DNA from: DATJPY01 sp035506135
GTDB taxonomy: Bacteria; Myxococcota_A; UBA9160; PR03
Length of the DNA stretch: 38,749 nt
Assembly: GCA_035506135.1 (NCBI GenBank)
Contig: DATJPY010000030.1
Location: 1 to 38,749, forward strand
Direction: 5' to 3'
The number at the start of each line of letters is the position of its first letter. The first letter of the stretch is position 1. A program made the translations under genes and the position numbers. Under the pieces are notes generated by a model. The model was not told the origin of the DNA and searched no databases. It was given only the letters and a program-made list of their open reading frames with translations. Shown in pieces: positions 37,492-38,749 of the stretch.

Positions 37492-38749
37492 CTAGCGGTT
37501 CGAGCCGGGTGGGTTCGCCTCGACCGGATGGATCTCGAGCTCGAGGTGGCGCACGCGGCGCTCGCGCTCCATCTGCGCCCACGCCTCCGTCTCCGCGGTG
37601 CGCTGCTTCAGCTGCTCCAGCAGCCCCTCGCTCTCCTGGCGCCGCGCCCGCGCATCGGCGGCGTCGCGCGGAGGCGACGCGTCGTAGTCGACGATGCGCT
37701 CCGCGGCCGCGCGCGTCGAGTCGGTGGCGGCGGCCTCGAACCGGATCCGGTTCCGGCCGGGCGCCAGCTCGACGAACGCGTCGAAGGAGCCGTCCGGGAA
37801 GGTGCGCAGCGCGCGCGCCGCCTGGCCGGTGGTGTCGTTCACGACGCGGAGGTCGGCCAGGCCGACCAGATCGGTGCGCCGCAGGCGCGCGATGGCGTCG
37901 CCCGGCTGCAGGAGCCGCTCGTAGTGGCCGCCGCTCACCTCGGCCATCTTCGCGAACACGTTGCCGGCGGGGCTCGCATGCTCGCTCTCGCGCAGCTCGA
38001 AGGCGTGGATGCGGATCCCCACGGCCGCCGCGGCGCGGGCCGCCCACAGGGCGTGATGGCGCGCGTTGTCGCCGTGAGGCGGCAGCGTGGGCTCGCCGTC
38101 GGAGAGGAACAGGATCGATCGCTCGCGGCCGTCCTGGGGCGGCATTCCGTCGGGCGGCGCGAGCGCGAGCTGTGCGGCGGTCACCGCGTCGCCGAAGTTG
38201 GTGCCGCGCAGGTAGCTCGGGAAGTCTTCGCGCAGGCCCGCGAGCGCCGCCGAGAGCCGCTCGCGGCTGCTTCCCAGCGGAGCCAGCACCTTGGCCTGGT
38301 CGGAGAATGCGACGAGCGCGACGCGATAGCGATCGAGATCGAGCCGATCGATCAGCGCGTCGGCCGCCGCCAGCTCGGCGGCCAGCACGCTGTCGTCGAA
38401 GTCGGTCTCCGAGAGGCGCGCGACGAGTCCGGGAGGCGTGTCCGATCGCGCGCCGAGCCGCTCGAGCAGGGCGGGGTCCGTGCGCCCGCGCGGGCCGTCG
38501 CCGTCCACGTCCCAGCCCGACGGCAGCAGCGTGCTGTCCGAGACGTCGATCACGATCACGAAGTCCTGCGGGCGCAGGCCGCGCTTGGCAGCGTGTCCGC
38601 GCACCTCGACCAGGCCGAGCCGGCTCGCCGACTCCGCCTCGGCGGGCGCCTCGACGTGCAGCCAGCCGCTGTCGGCGGGCGTCTCCGCGGCCGGCGCCGG
38701 GAGCGCGGCCCAGGCCGCCGCCAACGCGAAGGCCGCCACCGCTCGCGCA
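37492..38749 (-). CDS. VWA-domain exported protein (5' end probably outside window)
   Basis: At least 415 residues. The VWA metal-ion-dependent adhesion site is complete: DVSDS (DxSxS, within FVIVIDVSDSTLLP), the threonine in YLRGTNFGDAV and the aspartate in LFLSDGEPTLPP. A hydrophobic signal (AAFALAAAWAALPAPAAE) begins right at the window edge without a basic n-region, so the true start probably lies beyond 38749. The C-terminal 150 residues look strand-rich, then form a charged helix (LEQLKQRTAETEAWAQMERE). VWA proteins mediate metal-dependent protein contacts; this one is likely periplasmic or surface-exposed. Its stop is convergent with the secreted protein gene. Confidence 0.82.
   Translation of the reverse strand, partial: ARAVAAFALAAAWAALPAPAAETPADSGWLHVEAPAEAESASRLGLVEVRGHAAKRGLRPQDFVIVIDVSDSTLLPSGWDVDGDGPRGRTDPALLERLGARSDTPPGLVARLSETDFDDSVLAAELAAADALIDRLDLDRYRVALVAFSDQAKVLAPLGSSRERLSAALAGLREDFPSYLRGTNFGDAVTAAQLALAPPDGMPPQDGRERSILFLSDGEPTLPPHGDNARHHALWAARAAAAVGIRIHAFELRESEHASPAGNVFAKMAEVSGGHYERLLQPGDAIARLRRTDLVGLADLRVVNDTTGQAARALRTFPDGSFDAFVELAPGRNRIRFEAAATDSTRAAAERIVDYDASPPRDAADARARRQESEGLLEQLKQRTAETEAWAQMERERRVRHLELEIHPVEANPPGSNR

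Overview
The window is a GC-rich (about 70% by eye), densely coding stretch of a Gram-negative bacterial chromosome. The gene mix suggests an aerobic or facultative heterotroph of the old Deltaproteobacteria grouping (Myxococcota, Desulfobacterota or Binatota-like). It includes PEP-CTERM proteins, lipoproteins, electron-transfer flavoprotein, B12-dependent acyl-CoA mutase, malyl-CoA lyase and repeated short-chain dehydrogenase/acyltransferase pairs. The placement is inference from gene content, not from a marker gene. No tRNA, rRNA, CRISPR array, insertion sequence or phage gene was recognised.

Layout. 1-4784 (minus strand): EF-P followed by a WYL regulator cut by the window edge, a tandem repeat, then a ParA-like ATPase / acyltransferase / SDR operon. 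4967-8310 (minus): etfB-etfA and an alpha/beta hydrolase plus MBL-fold pair. 8416-13892 (plus): six tightly coupled genes (SDR, acyltransferase, patatin, lipoprotein phosphodiesterase, FabL-like reductase, DUF1232) that look like a lipid-remodelling operon. 13896-16580 (minus): thioesterase, glyoxalase II, a BFD/NifU-like protein and a RecB-type nuclease whose 3' end is made of a repeat copy. 16716-20504 (plus): serine acetyltransferase, Mrp ATPase, CcmH-like protein, cobalamin adenosyltransferase, then a fluoride riboswitch with crcB and DUF190. 20443-24774 (minus): acyl-CoA mutase (MeaA type), its G-protein chaperone MeaB, an M42-type peptidase and a small membrane protein. 24856-25824: SrkA-like kinase. 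25852-29131: two tandem two-gene PEP-CTERM operons. 29219-30187: nadA. 30197-35460 (minus): a large lipoprotein, then malate-CoA ligase subunits, a one-cluster ferredoxin and malyl-CoA lyase. 35567-36724: MDR dehydrogenase. 36924 to the end: a secreted protein and a VWA protein cut by the window edge.

Metabolic reading. Mutase, MeaB and cobalamin adenosyltransferase form a B12-dependent acyl-CoA rearrangement module. Malyl-CoA lyase with a malate/succinate-CoA ligase pair forms a C4 = C2 + C2 module (malate, malyl-CoA, acetyl-CoA plus glyoxylate). Together with ETF they point to acyl-CoA and glyoxylate metabolism of the ethylmalonyl-CoA, methylmalonyl-CoA or serine-cycle type.

The most unusual signal is at 25852-29131. 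Two paralogous PEP-CTERM gene pairs each sit behind the same regulatory module: a near-palindrome (GGAAAAG-C/G-TTTTCC), a GG-N10-GC sigma-54-type promoter identical in both copies, and a leader of about 105 nt that is highly conserved and potentially structured, while the DNA between promoter and palindrome has diverged. Also notable are two P-loop proteins (ParA-like and MeaB) whose Walker A motif lies upstream of every canonical start codon, a fluoride riboswitch followed by a hairpin that covers the crcB Shine-Dalgarno sequence, and a three-copy two-hairpin repeat that supplies the C-terminus of a nuclease.
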